Assembly: GCF_016464365.1 (NCBI RefSeq)
Contig: NZ_JADCUC010000001.1
Coordinates: 248,001 to 312,000, forward strand
DNA: 64,000 nt
Direction: 5' to 3'
From: Sandaracinobacteroides hominis
Lineage (GTDB): Bacteria; Pseudomonadota; Alphaproteobacteria; Sphingomonadales; Sphingomonadaceae
Of the stretch, positions 16,317 to 26,024 are shown piece by piece; the stretch's first letter is position 1; every line of letters starts with the position of its first letter. Below the pieces are notes generated by a model. It was not told the origin of the DNA. It made no database searches and saw only the letters and a list, made by a program, of their open reading frames with translations. Position numbers and translations under genes: made by a program.

Positions 16317-17834
16317 GTGCTTCGCCTATTGGCTGCCCTTTGCCTTTCGCTGATGGCGTCGCCGTTGCTGGCCGGCTGGGTGCGGGCGGATTCCGAACAT
16401 TTCCGGGTTTTTGGCGACACCTCCGAGGATCGGGTTATCGAACGCGCCGCCGTGCTGGAGGATTTTCACCGCCTGCTGGTGGACGTGACCGGGCGCAACC
16501 TCCCGGCGGGCGCGCCGCCGCTCGACGTGTTTCTGGTGGACAGGATTTCCGACGCAACCCCCTGGCGCAAGCTCGCCCCCAATGTCGCCGGCTTCTATCG
16601 GGCGGATAACGGCCGGATTTCCGCTGTCGCCCTCGATCGCGGGCCGGCCACCGGCGGCGATCTGGGCGGGCAGGAAATCCTCCTGCACGAATATGCCCAC
16701 CATTTCCTGCTCGGCTCGGGCAGGCTCGGCTATCCGGCCTGGTATGTCGAAGGCTTCGCGGAATATTTCGCAACTGCAGGCTTCAGCCCGGACCGCATCG
16801 AGCTGGGGCAGGTCAGCAGCAATCGCGCCGCCTGGCTCAGCAAGGGGAACTGGCTGCCGCTGGAGCAGCTGCTGTCGAATCAGACGACGGGGCAGGCCGC
16901 CGGCTCGGGGATGTTCTATGCGCAGAGCTGGCTGCTGACCCATTATCTGTTCCGCAGCCCCGGAATGCGGGAAAAGCTGATCGCCTATCTGAAGGCAACG
17001 GGCGCCGGCGACGATCCGGTAGCGGCCTTCCGGGCGCATATCGATCCGGATCTACCCGGCTTCCAGCTGAAACTGCGCCGCTATCTGGAAACCCGGGCGA
17101 CCTACAGCAGCTTCGACCGGCCGGCAGCCACCCGGTCAGGCATCCGCGTCACCCAGCTGCCGCCATCGTCCGAATCCTTGCTGCTGCCGATGGTGGCGCT
17201 GGAGCATGGAATAGCACCCTCGGCCGGGCCGGAAGCGCTGCGCGACATCCGCAGGCTGGCGGCGCAGGAGCCGCCGGACGACCTCTCCCGCCGCGCACTC
17301 GCCCTGGCAGAGCTTCAATATGGCAATGCCGCAACGGCGGCAGCCCGGCTGGATGCCCTGCTGGCGACCCATCCCGGCGATCCGGACCTCCTGCGCTGGC
17401 GTGCCACGGCCGCGCGCCTGGCGGGCGGCAATGCAGGTGCGGAGCAAGCGCGCGGCTGGCTTTCCAAAGCCTATGCGGCAGCTCCCTCCGACTGGCGCAC
17501 CTTGCATGCCTGGGCGCGGCTCTATCGGCCGGTCGACGGGCCGCTGCCGCCGCAGGCGCTGGAGGTGCTTCTGCGCGCGCACCAACTCGCCCCGCAGGTG
17601 AGCGAGGTGGTTCTGGATACCGCGGTGGCGCTTTCCTATGCCGATCGCATGGACGAGGCAGCCGCCGTGCTGCAGCCGCTCGCCTGGTCGCCGCACGGCG
17701 GCCCGGCGGCCGACGTCGCACGTCAGCTGCTGGCAAGGGCCCTCGCGAACGACCGGCCGGGTCTGCTGAAAGAGGTGGAGGAATTCCGCCGGCAGCGCAG
17801 CCCGGTGACGACGGTGGTCCAGAGCAGGAACTGA
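16317..17834 (+). CDS. Exported HExxH putative zinc peptidase with TPR-like C-terminus (paralog 2)
   Basis: A 505-residue paralog of the preceding gene. The GTG at 16317 is preferred: it follows AGAGGAG and yields a signal peptide (MLRLLAALCLSLMASPLLAG); an ATG at 16284 would put charged residues in front of it. Shared blocks with paralog 1 are HFRVFGDTSEDR, VLEDFHRLL, LLHEYAHHF (zinc motif), WYVEGFAEYF, MFYAQSWLLTHYLFR, and a helical C-terminal part with LLRWRATAARLAGG. Both zinc ligands and the following Glu are intact in each copy, so neither is an obvious pseudogene. Tandem duplication is inferred from order and similarity. Confidence 0.75.
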   Translation: MLRLLAALCLSLMASPLLAGWVRADSEHFRVFGDTSEDRVIERAAVLEDFHRLLVDVTGRNLPAGAPPLDVFLVDRISDATPWRKLAPNVAGFYRADNGRISAVALDRGPATGGDLGGQEILLHEYAHHFLLGSGRLGYPAWYVEGFAEYFATAGFSPDRIELGQVSSNRAAWLSKGNWLPLEQLLSNQTTGQAAGSGMFYAQSWLLTHYLFRSPGMREKLIAYLKATGAGDDPVAAFRAHIDPDLPGFQLKLRRYLETRATYSSFDRPAATRSGIRVTQLPPSSESLLLPMVALEHGIAPSAGPEALRDIRRLAAQEPPDDLSRRALALAELQYGNAATAAARLDALLATHPGDPDLLRWRATAARLAGGNAGAEQARGWLSKAYAAAPSDWRTLHAWARLYRPVDGPLPPQALEVLLRAHQLAPQVSEVVLDTAVALSYADRMDEAAAVLQPLAWSPHGGPAADVARQLLARALANDRPGLLKEVEEFRRQRSPVTTVVQSRN

Positions 17835-17840
17835 AGCGGA

Positions 17841-18710
17841 TCAGTCCTCGCGCCGATAGCGGATCAGGCCTTCCTGAACCACGGTGGCGACCAGCTGGCC
17901 CGATTGGCTGAAGATCTTGCCGATGTTCAGCCCCCTGCCGCCGCTTGCGGCGGGGCTCGCCTGATCGAACAGCAGCCACGCACCCGGATTGGGCTGCTGG
18001 TGAAACCAGATCGCATGGTCCAGGCTTGCCGCCTGCAGCTTCGGGTCGGTCCACGCAACCGCATGCGGCAGCATGCAGGTGTCCAGCAACGTCATGTCGG
18101 TGGCATAGGTAAACAGCGCCGCGCGCACCGCTATGTCTGCGGGCACCTCGCCATCGGCCCGGAACCAGTTCCGGGTGAACGGCGGATAGGATTCCGGCTT
18201 GAACGGGCTGAGAGGTGACACCGGGCGGAATTCAAACGGCCGGTCGCGACTGGCCCAGACGGAACGCCACGGCTCGGGAATGCGGTCCCCCGCCTTTTCG
18301 TGCAGCTGGCGTTCGTTCAGCAGGCCATCGGGGCCGGTCGTTGTCGGCATCTCGTCCTGATGCGCAAAGCCCTCTTCGACGGTCTGGAAGCTCGCCGCCA
18401 GAGAGAAGATGGCCCGGCCGTGCTGGATGGCGGTAACCCTGCGCGTGGTGAAACTGGCGCCATCGCGCTCGCGGTCGACCTTGTACAGGATGGGAATGCG
18501 CGGCTCGCCCGGGCGGATGAAATAGCTGTGCAGCGAATGCACCGGCCTGTCCGCCGGCACCGTTCGCTGCGCGGCCGCCAGTGCCTGCGCCACCACCTGC
18601 CCGCCATACACGCGCTGCCAGCCTTCGTCGGTATTGGTACCGCGATACAGGTCGACTTCGATTTCCTCGACATCGAGGAGGCGGATCAGGCGCGCAAGCG
18701 GAGTGGGCAT
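17841..18710 (-). CDS. tesB: Acyl-CoA thioesterase II
   Basis: A 289-residue double hot-dog thioesterase that hydrolyses medium- and long-chain acyl-CoA. Recognizable segments are YRGTNTDEGWQRVYGGQVVAQALAA cut by the conserved GGQV, then SLHSYFIRPGEP, DRERDGASFTTRRVTA, and the C-terminal LDHAIWFHQ with the catalytic Asp, then LLFDQASPAASGGRGL. The length matches the family. It converges with paralog 2, 6 bases from its stop, and is divergent from the FMN reductase gene. Confidence 0.93.
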   Translation of the reverse strand: MPTPLARLIRLLDVEEIEVDLYRGTNTDEGWQRVYGGQVVAQALAAAQRTVPADRPVHSLHSYFIRPGEPRIPILYKVDRERDGASFTTRRVTAIQHGRAIFSLAASFQTVEEGFAHQDEMPTTTGPDGLLNERQLHEKAGDRIPEPWRSVWASRDRPFEFRPVSPLSPFKPESYPPFTRNWFRADGEVPADIAVRAALFTYATDMTLLDTCMLPHAVAWTDPKLQAASLDHAIWFHQQPNPGAWLLFDQASPAASGGRGLNIGKIFSQSGQLVATVVQEGLIRYRRED

Positions 18711-18820
18711 TGCCAGCGGTTAGGGCGGCTTGAAAGCGGTTGCAAGCGATGGTGGCGGTTGCAACATTGCCGGCGCAGCAGCGTTTCGCCCACAGGGGCA
18801 GCACAACAGAGGAGCCAGCG

Positions 18821-19372
18821 ATGACGCACATTCTCGGCATTTCGGGAAGCCTCCGCAAGGCCAGCTTCAACACCCGTCTGCTGCATTGCGCGGCCTCGCT
18901 GGTGCCCGATGGAGTCAGCTTCACCGCAATGACGATCGAGGGCATCCCCCTCTACAATCAGGATGTCGAGGACGCAGAGGGCATTCCGCCAGCCGTCACG
19001 GCGCTGAAGGACGCGATTCGGGCCGCAGACGGCGTGCTGCTGGTGACGCCGGAGTATAACAACTCGATGCCGGGCGTGTTCAAGAATGCGATCGACTGGG
19101 CATCCCGCCCGCCGCGCGACAGCGCCGGGGTGTTTCGCGGCCGCAAGTTCGCGGTGATCGGCGCTTCGCCCGGCGGCTTCGGCACGATCCTGTCGCAGAA
19201 CGCCTGGCTGCCGGTGCTGCGGACGCTGGAAACCGACTACTGGACCAGCGGCAGATTGATGCTCTCCCGCGCGGGGCAGGCATTCGACGCCGATGGCCAT
19301 CTCGCCGACCCGGAGCAACAGGAGCAGCTGAAGCGCTATCTGGCCGGCTTCACAGCCTTCGTCAGAGGATGA
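18821..19372 (+). CDS. NADPH-dependent FMN reductase family protein
   Basis: A 183-residue flavodoxin-like quinone or FMN reductase. The ATG at 18821 follows AGAGGAG. The FMN-phosphate loop is GISGSLRKASFNTRLL near residue 6, and the flavin contact segment is VTPEYNNSMPGVFKNAIDW near residues 76-94, both diagnostic for this family (ChrR/azoreductase-like). It probably reduces quinones, azo compounds or metals using NAD(P)H in the cytoplasm. The stop overlaps the ATG of the following hydrolase (ATGA), so the two genes form an operon. Confidence 0.92.
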   Translation: MTHILGISGSLRKASFNTRLLHCAASLVPDGVSFTAMTIEGIPLYNQDVEDAEGIPPAVTALKDAIRAADGVLLVTPEYNNSMPGVFKNAIDWASRPPRDSAGVFRGRKFAVIGASPGGFGTILSQNAWLPVLRTLETDYWTSGRLMLSRAGQAFDADGHLADPEQQEQLKRYLAGFTAFVRG

Positions 19373-20244
19373 AGTTCGCCGCCGCGCTTCTGGCGCTGCT
19401 GCTGGCCGGTGCAGCTGCCGCTGCGCCGGCTGACAAGCCGGTGAAGCTGCCCGACGGCCGCAAGCTGAACCTCTGGTGCGAAGGCAAATCCGGCCCTGCC
19501 GTCATTCTGGATTCCGGCTGGTCCGCCGATTCCCGCGCCTGGGGCAGGGTGATCGCCGGCCTGAAGGATGATTTTCGTGTCTGCGCTCAGGATCGCGCCG
19601 GTTCCGGCCTCAGTGACGCGGGGCCGCTCCCCCGCGACGGCGAAGCCGTTGCGCGCGATCTCCACGCCGCGCTGGAGAAGTCCAGATTGAAGGGCCCCTA
19701 CATCCTCGTCGGCCATTCGCTCGGCGGCCTGAACGTCCGCCACTTCGCACGTCTGTGGCCCGAACAGGTTGCAGCCATGGTTCTGGTGGACCCGAGCCTG
19801 CCCTACAACGGCCCGGCCGCCGACATTCCTCCCGCGACGATGGCGCGCACCTGTCTTGCCGTGGCCAGGGCCGGCCCGTCTGCAGAAGGCGAGCCGCAGC
19901 CGGCGCGCTGCCGCACCAGCAAGCCGGAACTGGCCGCCGTCCGCTGGGAGGCGCGGCTGTCGGAAATCGAATCCTTCCAGACCACGACGTCGTCAGGCCT
20001 TTCGCAACAGCAGCCGGGCAGCCTGACGATGCCGCTGATCCTGCTGGCCGCTGGCAAGGACGCGCAGGCCGCGCCCAGATTCGAAGCGCAGAAGCAGCAG
20101 GCCATGATCTCGACGCGCGGCTCAGCCGAGTTGGTTCCGGATTCCGGCCACATGATGATGTTCGATCGCCCCGACGCCATAATCGCCGCGATCCGGACGG
20201 TCGCGGACGAAGCTAGAACTCCGCCACCTTCGAAGGGGGAGTGA
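19369..20244 (+). CDS. Exported alpha/beta hydrolase
   Basis: A 291-residue alpha/beta hydrolase with an N-terminal signal peptide (MKFAAALLALLLAGAAAAAPA). The core shows VILDSGWSADSRAWG, CAQDRAGSGLSD, and the nucleophile elbow GHSLGG near residue 122; the probable catalytic His lies in SGHMMMFDRPD. It is probably periplasmic, and the substrate is unknown. It overlaps the FMN reductase stop by 4 bases. Its 3' end overlaps the convergent pyridoxamine oxidase-like gene by 32 bases, so each C-terminus is coded antisense to the other. Confidence 0.85.
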   Translation: MKFAAALLALLLAGAAAAAPADKPVKLPDGRKLNLWCEGKSGPAVILDSGWSADSRAWGRVIAGLKDDFRVCAQDRAGSGLSDAGPLPRDGEAVARDLHAALEKSRLKGPYILVGHSLGGLNVRHFARLWPEQVAAMVLVDPSLPYNGPAADIPPATMARTCLAVARAGPSAEGEPQPARCRTSKPELAAVRWEARLSEIESFQTTTSSGLSQQQPGSLTMPLILLAAGKDAQAAPRFEAQKQQAMISTRGSAELVPDSGHMMMFDRPDAIIAAIRTVADEARTPPPSKGE

Positions 20245-20767
20245 CCGGCAGACCGTCGATGCTGCGGGTGCGCGTGCTGACCTTTTCCATCCGGGCGAGC
20301 GGGTCCTGCTGGGCGTGATATTTGCGCAGCGTCTGCCGCTCCTGGTCGAACGACATGAACGGCACGGCCCAGCCGCAGCTTTCCTGAACGCTCTCGACAT
20401 GGATCAGGAAGATCTGCCGCGCGCCCGGCAATGGCGTGAACTGCTTTGCCACCTCCGCCCAGCGCGGGTCCTGCGGCAGCACCGCCTCGCCCCGTCCATA
20501 GATACGGAAGATCAGCGCCGGCTGGTCAAAGGCGCAGAACATCAGCGTGATGCGCCCGTCCGCCGCCAGATGCGCATGCGTTTCGTTGCCCGATCCGCCC
20601 ACATCCAGATAACCGACGAGGTTCGGCGACAGCACACGGAAACAATCCATGCCCTTGGGGCTCAGGTTGATGCGCGCGCCCTCGGCCGCGGTCGCCACGA
20701 AGAAAACCGGCTGTTTCCCGACAAAATCCATGTGCCTGGCGTTCAATTCAGGAAAGAAATCAGCCAT
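20213..20767 (-). CDS. Pyridoxamine 5'-phosphate oxidase family protein
   Basis: A 184-residue FMN-binding split-barrel protein. Family segments are MADFFPELNARHMDFVGKQPVFFVATAA, RINLSPKGMDCFRVLSPN, YLDVGGSGNETHAHL and ITLMFCAFDQPALIFRIYGRGEAV. These match the general stress or F420/FMN-dependent branch rather than a true PdxH. The likely role is flavin-dependent reduction of an unknown substrate. It is the last gene of the serC-serA-hisZ-purA run, 18 bases after purA, and overlaps the convergent hydrolase gene at its 3' end. Confidence 0.85.
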   Translation of the reverse strand: MADFFPELNARHMDFVGKQPVFFVATAAEGARINLSPKGMDCFRVLSPNLVGYLDVGGSGNETHAHLAADGRITLMFCAFDQPALIFRIYGRGEAVLPQDPRWAEVAKQFTPLPGARQIFLIHVESVQESCGWAVPFMSFDQERQTLRKYHAQQDPLARMEKVSTRTRSIDGLPVTPPSKVAEF

Positions 20768-20785
20768 CGCCCATATCCTGTCGAT

Positions 20786-22075
20786 TCAATCGCGGAACGG
20801 ATCCCGCACCAGTATCGTGTCGTCGCGCTCGGGGCTGGTGCTCACCAGCGCCACCGGGCAATCGATCAGCTCCTCGATGCGGCGGATATATTTGATCGCC
20901 GCCGCCGGCAGATCGGCCCAGCTGCGCGCCCCTTGCGTGGATTCGCTCCAGCCTTCGAACCGCTCATAGACCGGTGTCGCCGCTGCCTGCTCGGTGGTGG
21001 AGGCGGGCAGATAGTCCAGCTTGCGCCCGTTCACTTCATAGCCGGTGCAAACCAGCAGCTCGTCAAAACCGTCCAGCACGTCCAGCTTGGTAAGTGCAAT
21101 GCCGTTCACGCCCGACAGCGCGATCGACTGGCGCACCAGCGCCGCATCGAACCAGCCGCAACGCCGCTTGCGCCCCGTGACCGTGCCGAATTCGCGCCCG
21201 CGCTCGCCCAGACGCTGGCCAACCTCGTCGGTCAGCTCGGTGGGGAAGGGGCCAGAGCCGACCCGTGTGGTATAGGCCTTCACGATTCCAAGCACATAGC
21301 TCAGCGCATTTGGCCCCATGCCGGAACCGGCGGCCGCTTGGCCCGCCACCACGTTGGAAGAGGTGACGAAGGGATAGGTGCCATGGTCGACATCCAGCAG
21401 CACGCCCTGCGCACCTTCAAACAGGATGCGTGCGCGCTGCCGCGCCTTCGCCGCCAGCGTCACCCAGACAGGCGCGGCATAGGGCAGGATTTCCGGCGCA
21501 ATCGCCTCCAGTTCGGCAACCAGCTGCGTCCGGTCGATCGGATCGACTCCGAAACCGGCGCGCAGCGCGTTGTGGTGCGCGAGCAGCCGGTCGATCTGCG
21601 GCGCAGCGCTGTCCAGATCGGCAAGGTCACACACACGCAAAGCCCGACGGCCCACCTTGTCCTCATAGGCGGGGCCGATGCCGCGCCGCGTGGTGCCGAT
21701 CTTGCCGGCGCCGCTGGCGTCTTCGCGCAGCGCATCGAGGTCGCGGTGGAAAGGCAGGATCAGCGGGCAGCTTTCCGCCACCATCAGATTCTCCGGGCTG
21801 ATCTTCACGCCCTGCTCGCGCAGGCGGGCGATTTCGTCTCGCAGCGCCCACGGGTCCAGCACCACGCCGTTGCCGATGCAGGAAAGCGTGCCGCGCACGA
21901 TGCCGGACGGCAGCAGCGACAGCTTATAGACCTGCTCGCCCACCACCAGCGTATGCCCTGCGTTGTGGCCGCCCTGGAACCGCACCACCACATCGGCCCT
22001 GGCCGACAGCCAGTCGACAATCTTGCCCTTACCCTCGTCGCCCCATTGGGCGCCGATCACGACGACATTAGCCAA
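20786..22075 (-). CDS. purA: Adenylosuccinate synthetase
   Basis: A 429-residue enzyme that forms adenylosuccinate from IMP, aspartate and GTP, the first committed step to AMP. It shows the GTP-binding loop [14 protein letters not shown] at residues 8-21 with the catalytic Asp, [11 protein letters not shown] near residue 35, [15 protein letters not shown], and [23 protein letters not shown]. The C-terminal [13 protein letters not shown] is typical. Length and all core motifs fit. It follows hisZ by 21 bases in the same operon. Confidence 0.98.
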   Translation of the reverse strand: MANVVVIGAQWGDEGKGKIVDWLSARADVVVRFQGGHNAGHTLVVGEQVYKLSLLPSGIVRGTLSCIGNGVVLDPWALRDEIARLREQGVKISPENLMVAESCPLILPFHRDLDALREDASGAGKIGTTRRGIGPAYEDKVGRRALRVCDLADLDSAAPQIDRLLAHHNALRAGFGVDPIDRTQLVAELEAIAPEILPYAAPVWVTLAAKARQRARILFEGAQGVLLDVDHGTYPFVTSSNVVAGQAAAGSGMGPNALSYVLGIVKAYTTRVGSGPFPTELTDEVGQRLGERGREFGTVTGRKRRCGWFDAALVRQSIALSGVNGIALTKLDVLDGFDELLVCTGYEVNGRKLDYLPASTTEQAAATPVYERFEGWSESTQGARSWADLPAAAIKYIRRIEELIDCPVALVSTSPERDDTILVRDPFRD

Positions 22076-22096
22076 GTTACAAGCTCCTAGTTGCCG

Positions 22097-23224
22097 TCAG
22101 TCCTTAGCGACGGCGGCGCTTCCGTTCCAGACGTGAGAGCAGCCTTCCGACGAATCCATTTCGCAAAGCCCCTGTACGGTGGCCCAGCCCTCCGCGCGCA
22201 GCCGCGCGCCAATGGCGGGATCGGTGCTGGTGGGCAGGAAAACCCGCCGCGGCGACGTCATGCCAAGCCCGGCATCGACCAGCGTATCGACATAGAGCGA
22301 AACGCCCGCCGCCCGCTCTTCCGTCCCGTCCAGATGCCGCACGCGATAGGCCCCGCCACGGCCGATTTCGGTCGCGAACGGCTTGCCATTGGCGCTGCCA
22401 AACAGCGAAAAGCCAACCCAGCTGTGATATTCGAACCCATGCCGCTCGGTCGGGTCCAGCGTGATCCGTACATCGGGCAACGCCCGCACCAGCGCCCGCA
22501 GCTCGATGGCGAGCGACGGCGCAATCTCCCCAAGTTTCGGCAAGGCCAGATCGGCCTCGCCCGCCAGATCCAGCAACTGCCGATAGGGCCGCGCCTCGGC
22601 GGAACCCAGAGCCCCCCAATCCTTGCCGTCCAGCGCCGCCAGCAGGGTCGGCAGGTCCGCCACCGGCCAGCGCCCGGCTGCCAGTTCTGGCACCAGATCG
22701 GGCGTCGTGAGATCCACGGACAGATTTTCGACTCCCGCCGCCGCCAACGCCTCCAGCGCCGTCGTCAGCAGCTCCGCCAACGCCGCCACGCCATCCACTC
22801 CGATCAGCTCGGCCCCGGCCTGCGTCAGTTCCCGCGCAGGGTCCAGCTGTCCCGCCCGCGCCCGCAGCACCGGCCCGGCATAGGCCAGCCTCAGTGGTCG
22901 TGGGGCATCGGCCAGCCGCGTCGCGGCAATGCGTGCGATCTGCCCCGTGATATCGGGCCGCAGCGCCAGCGCCTCGCCAGTCGCCGGATCGGGCGAACGG
23001 AACAGCGCCGCGTCAAGAGGCTTCCCCAACCAGCGCGCCAGAGACGCCTCATGCTCGGCGAGCGGGGGCGACACCCGTGCATAACCACGCGCCGCAAAGG
23101 CATCGACGACGGTACGGGTCAGGAAGGATGCAGCTTCCGCGGCCGGCGGAAGCCGGTCGCGGAAGCCAGAAGGCAAAAGGGATGGCCCTCGGCCGGAGGC
23201 CGATATGTCGGGACCGTCGCTCAC
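22097..23224 (-). CDS. hisZ: ATP phosphoribosyltransferase regulatory subunit
   Basis: A 375-residue paralog of histidyl-tRNA synthetase that activates the short-form HisG in the first step of histidine biosynthesis. The class II synthetase core is seen as LLPSGFRDRLPPAAE near residue 16, FRSPDPATGEALALRPDITGQIAR, and FEYHSWVGFSLFG. The GTG at 23224 is chosen because it overlaps the serA stop (GTGA), which fits translational coupling; a longer frame has no family match. HisG itself is not in the window. Confidence 0.93.
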   Translation of the reverse strand: MSDGPDISASGRGPSLLPSGFRDRLPPAAEAASFLTRTVVDAFAARGYARVSPPLAEHEASLARWLGKPLDAALFRSPDPATGEALALRPDITGQIARIAATRLADAPRPLRLAYAGPVLRARAGQLDPARELTQAGAELIGVDGVAALAELLTTALEALAAAGVENLSVDLTTPDLVPELAAGRWPVADLPTLLAALDGKDWGALGSAEARPYRQLLDLAGEADLALPKLGEIAPSLAIELRALVRALPDVRITLDPTERHGFEYHSWVGFSLFGSANGKPFATEIGRGGAYRVRHLDGTEERAAGVSLYVDTLVDAGLGMTSPRRVFLPTSTDPAIGARLRAEGWATVQGLCEMDSSEGCSHVWNGSAAVAKD

Positions 23225-24801
23225 GCGAACTTCAGCGCTTTCACCGTCTTCACGCCGGGCAGGCGGCAGAGTTCCCACAGCAGTGGCTCATCCACCGCCG
23301 AATCGACCGACAGCAGCAGGATCGCCTCGGCGCCGGCATCGCGGCGGCCCAGGTGGAAGGTGCCGATGTTGACGCCCGCCTCACCCAGGCGCGTGCCAAG
23401 CCGGCCGATGAAGCCCGGCTTGTCCTCGTTGATGATGAACAGCATCCGCGGGGCGAAATCCGCCTCCACCTTGATGCCATAAATCTCCACAAGGCGCGGC
23501 TTGTCCGTTCCGAACAGCGTACCCGCCACCGAACGCTCGCCGCCGGTGGTGCGAACCCGAACGCGAACCAGCGTCTGGTAATCGGTATCGCGCTCGTGCC
23601 TGACTTCTGCGACTTCGATGTTGCGGTCGCGCGCCATCGAAGGCGCGTTCACCATGTTCACCGTGTCGGAGAATGTGCGCATCAAACCGGCCAGAACAGC
23701 AGCCGTAATCGGCTTGATGTTCAACTGCGCAGCTGCGCCTTCCACCTCCACGGTCACGCCGCGAAGTTCTTCCGATTCCAGCTGCCCGATCAGCTGCCCC
23801 AGATGCTCGGCAAGCGCCATATAGGGCTTCAGCTTGGGGGCATCCTCTGCCGAAAGGCTGGGCATGTTGAGCGCATTGGTGACGCCGCCCGTCAGCAGGA
23901 AATCCGCCATCTGTTCGGCCACCTGGATCGCCACATTCACCTGCGCTTCGTCGGTGGACGCCCCCAGGTGCGGGGTGGAGATGAAGTTGGGCGTACCGAA
24001 CAGCGGGCTCGCCGTCGCCGGCTCCTCCACAAACACGTCCAGCGCCGCGCCGCCGATATGGCCGCTGTCCAGGCCTGCCTTCAGCGCCGCTTCGTCGATC
24101 AGCCCGCCGCGCGCACAGTTGATGATGCGCACGCCCTTCTTCGTCTTGGCGAGGTTCGCCGCCGAAAGAATGTTGCGCGTGCTGTCGGTCAGCGGCGTGT
24201 GCAGCGTGATGAAGTCGGCCTTCGCCAGCAGCTCGTCCAGCGTCACCTTCTCCACGCCCAGCTCCAGCGCCCGTTCCGGCGTCAGGAACGGATCGAAGGC
24301 AACCACCTTCATGCGCAATCCCAGCGCCCGCTCGGCAACGATGCTGCCGATGTTGCCGCAACCGATCAGGCCCAGCGTCTTGGAGGTGACTTCCACCCCC
24401 ATGAAGCGGTTCTTTTCCCACTTTCCGGCCTGCGTCGAGGCGTCGGCTTCGGGCAGCTGGCGGGCGAGCGCGAACATCAGCGCGATGGCATGCTCGGCAG
24501 TGGTGATCGAGTTGCCGAACGGCGTGTTCATCACCACGATGCCGCGCGCGGTGGCGGCCGGCACGTCCACATTGTCCACACCGATGCCGGCGCGACCGAT
24601 CACCTTCAGGTTGGTGGCATGCTCCAGCAGCTGCGCCGTCGCCTTGGTGGAGGAGCGGATCGCCAGCCCGTCATAGTCGCCGATGATGGCGGCCAGCTCG
24701 TCCTTGGTAAGGCCGGGCTTTTCGTCCACTTCCACCCCGCGAGCGCGGAAGATCTCGGCAGCCTTGGGGGACATCTTGTCGGAAATCAAAACTTTAGGCA
24801 T
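23221..24801 (-). CDS. serA: D-3-phosphoglycerate dehydrogenase
   Basis: A 526-residue long-form enzyme that opens serine biosynthesis by oxidizing 3-phosphoglycerate to 3-phosphohydroxypyruvate with NAD+. The Rossmann motif is LGLIGCGNIGSIVAERA near residue 145. The catalytic Arg, Glu and His lie in INCARGGLIDEAALKAGL and FISTPHLGASTDEAQ. An intervening domain and a C-terminal ACT domain (MLFIINEDKPGFIGRLGTRL) indicate possible serine feedback. It follows serC by 3 bases and overlaps hisZ. Confidence 0.98.
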   Translation of the reverse strand: MPKVLISDKMSPKAAEIFRARGVEVDEKPGLTKDELAAIIGDYDGLAIRSSTKATAQLLEHATNLKVIGRAGIGVDNVDVPAATARGIVVMNTPFGNSITTAEHAIALMFALARQLPEADASTQAGKWEKNRFMGVEVTSKTLGLIGCGNIGSIVAERALGLRMKVVAFDPFLTPERALELGVEKVTLDELLAKADFITLHTPLTDSTRNILSAANLAKTKKGVRIINCARGGLIDEAALKAGLDSGHIGGAALDVFVEEPATASPLFGTPNFISTPHLGASTDEAQVNVAIQVAEQMADFLLTGGVTNALNMPSLSAEDAPKLKPYMALAEHLGQLIGQLESEELRGVTVEVEGAAAQLNIKPITAAVLAGLMRTFSDTVNMVNAPSMARDRNIEVAEVRHERDTDYQTLVRVRVRTTGGERSVAGTLFGTDKPRLVEIYGIKVEADFAPRMLFIINEDKPGFIGRLGTRLGEAGVNIGTFHLGRRDAGAEAILLLSVDSAVDEPLLWELCRLPGVKTVKALKFA

Positions 24802-24804
24802 GGC

Positions 24805-25926
24805 TCAGGCCTCCTTCGCGGTGGCATAGGCCCAATCGAGCCACGGGATGAGGGCTTCGATATCGGCGGTGTCGACGGTCGCGCCGCACCAGATCCGAAG
24901 CGAGGGCGGGGCATCGCGATAGCCGTTGATGTCAAAGGCCACGCCTTCCTTCTCCAGCAGCGATGCCATCGCCTTCGGCAGCTCGGCCGGCCCATCGATC
25001 CTGATGCAGACCGAGGTGTTGGAGCGCGTCGCGGGATCCACTGCAAGGTTGGAGGCCCAGGGCGTCCGATCCACCCACGCATTCAGCGCGGCAGCATTGG
25101 CATCGGCACGGCCATGCAGGCCCTTCAGCCCACCGATTTCCTCGGCCCAGCGCAGAGCGTCCAGATAATCCTCGACCGCCAGCATCGACGGCGTGTTGAT
25201 CGTCTCGCCCTCGAAGATGCCCTCGATCAGCTTGCCGCCCTTAGTCATGCGGAAGATCTTGGGCAGCGGCCAGGACGGCGAATAGCTTTCCAGCCGCTCC
25301 ACCGCGCGCGGGCCCAGGATCAGGATGCCATGCGCGCCTTCGCCGCCCAGCACCTTCTGCCAGCTGAAGGTCACCACATCGAGCTTGTCGAAGGGCAGGG
25401 GCTGCGCAAATGCCGCAGATGTCGCGTCGCAGAGCGTCAGCCCCTCGCGCGTATCGGAAATCCAGTCGCCGTTCGGCACCTTCACGCCCGAGGTTGTGCC
25501 GTTCCAGGTGAACAGCACGTCGTTCGCCTGATCCACGGCCGACAGATCCGGCAGCACGCCATAATCGGCCTTCAGCACCGTCGGGTTCAGCTTCAGCTGC
25601 TTCACCGCGTCCGTCACCCAGCCTTCGCCAAAGCTTTCCCAGGCGATTGCGGTGACGGGCTTCGCGCCCAGCAGGCTCCACATCGCCATTTCATAGGCGC
25701 CCGTATCGGATGCCGGCACGATGCCGATTCGGTGGGTGTCGGGCACCCCCAGCACGGCGCGGGTGCGGTCGATCGCTTCTTTCAGGCGCGACTTGCCGAT
25801 CTTGGCGCGATGCGAGCGGCCAAGGCTGTCGGTTGGGAGCTTGGAAAGGTCGTAACCCGGCCTCTTGGCACAGGGTCCGGACGAAAAATGCGCACGAGCG
25901 GGGCGCACGGTAGGTGCAACAGTCAT
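24805..25926 (-). CDS. serC: Phosphoserine aminotransferase
   Basis: A 373-residue class V, PLP-dependent aminotransferase that converts 3-phosphohydroxypyruvate to phosphoserine. It has the alphaproteobacterial form, beginning [19 protein letters not shown]. The PLP lysine lies in [15 protein letters not shown] near residue 193, and an ATSAAFAQ segment is upstream. The ATG at 25926 is preceded on the coding strand by AGAGGAGAGA, a strong ribosome-binding site. It is the first gene of the serC-serA-hisZ-purA operon, so the promoter should be in the 98-base gap ending at 26024; no riboswitch is evident there. Confidence 0.97.
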   Translation of the reverse strand: MTVAPTVRPARAHFSSGPCAKRPGYDLSKLPTDSLGRSHRAKIGKSRLKEAIDRTRAVLGVPDTHRIGIVPASDTGAYEMAMWSLLGAKPVTAIAWESFGEGWVTDAVKQLKLNPTVLKADYGVLPDLSAVDQANDVLFTWNGTTSGVKVPNGDWISDTREGLTLCDATSAAFAQPLPFDKLDVVTFSWQKVLGGEGAHGILILGPRAVERLESYSPSWPLPKIFRMTKGGKLIEGIFEGETINTPSMLAVEDYLDALRWAEEIGGLKGLHGRADANAAALNAWVDRTPWASNLAVDPATRSNTSVCIRIDGPAELPKAMASLLEKEGVAFDINGYRDAPPSLRIWCGATVDTADIEALIPWLDWAYATAKEA

Positions 25927-26024
25927 ATTCTCTCCTCTCAGAGAGCGCGCGCCGCGTTGGGACGGCGTGGCCCGCCGCCGCTCATAGAGGCGAAATGTGG
26001 CAGGTCAAGGAAAAGCGGAGCAGG

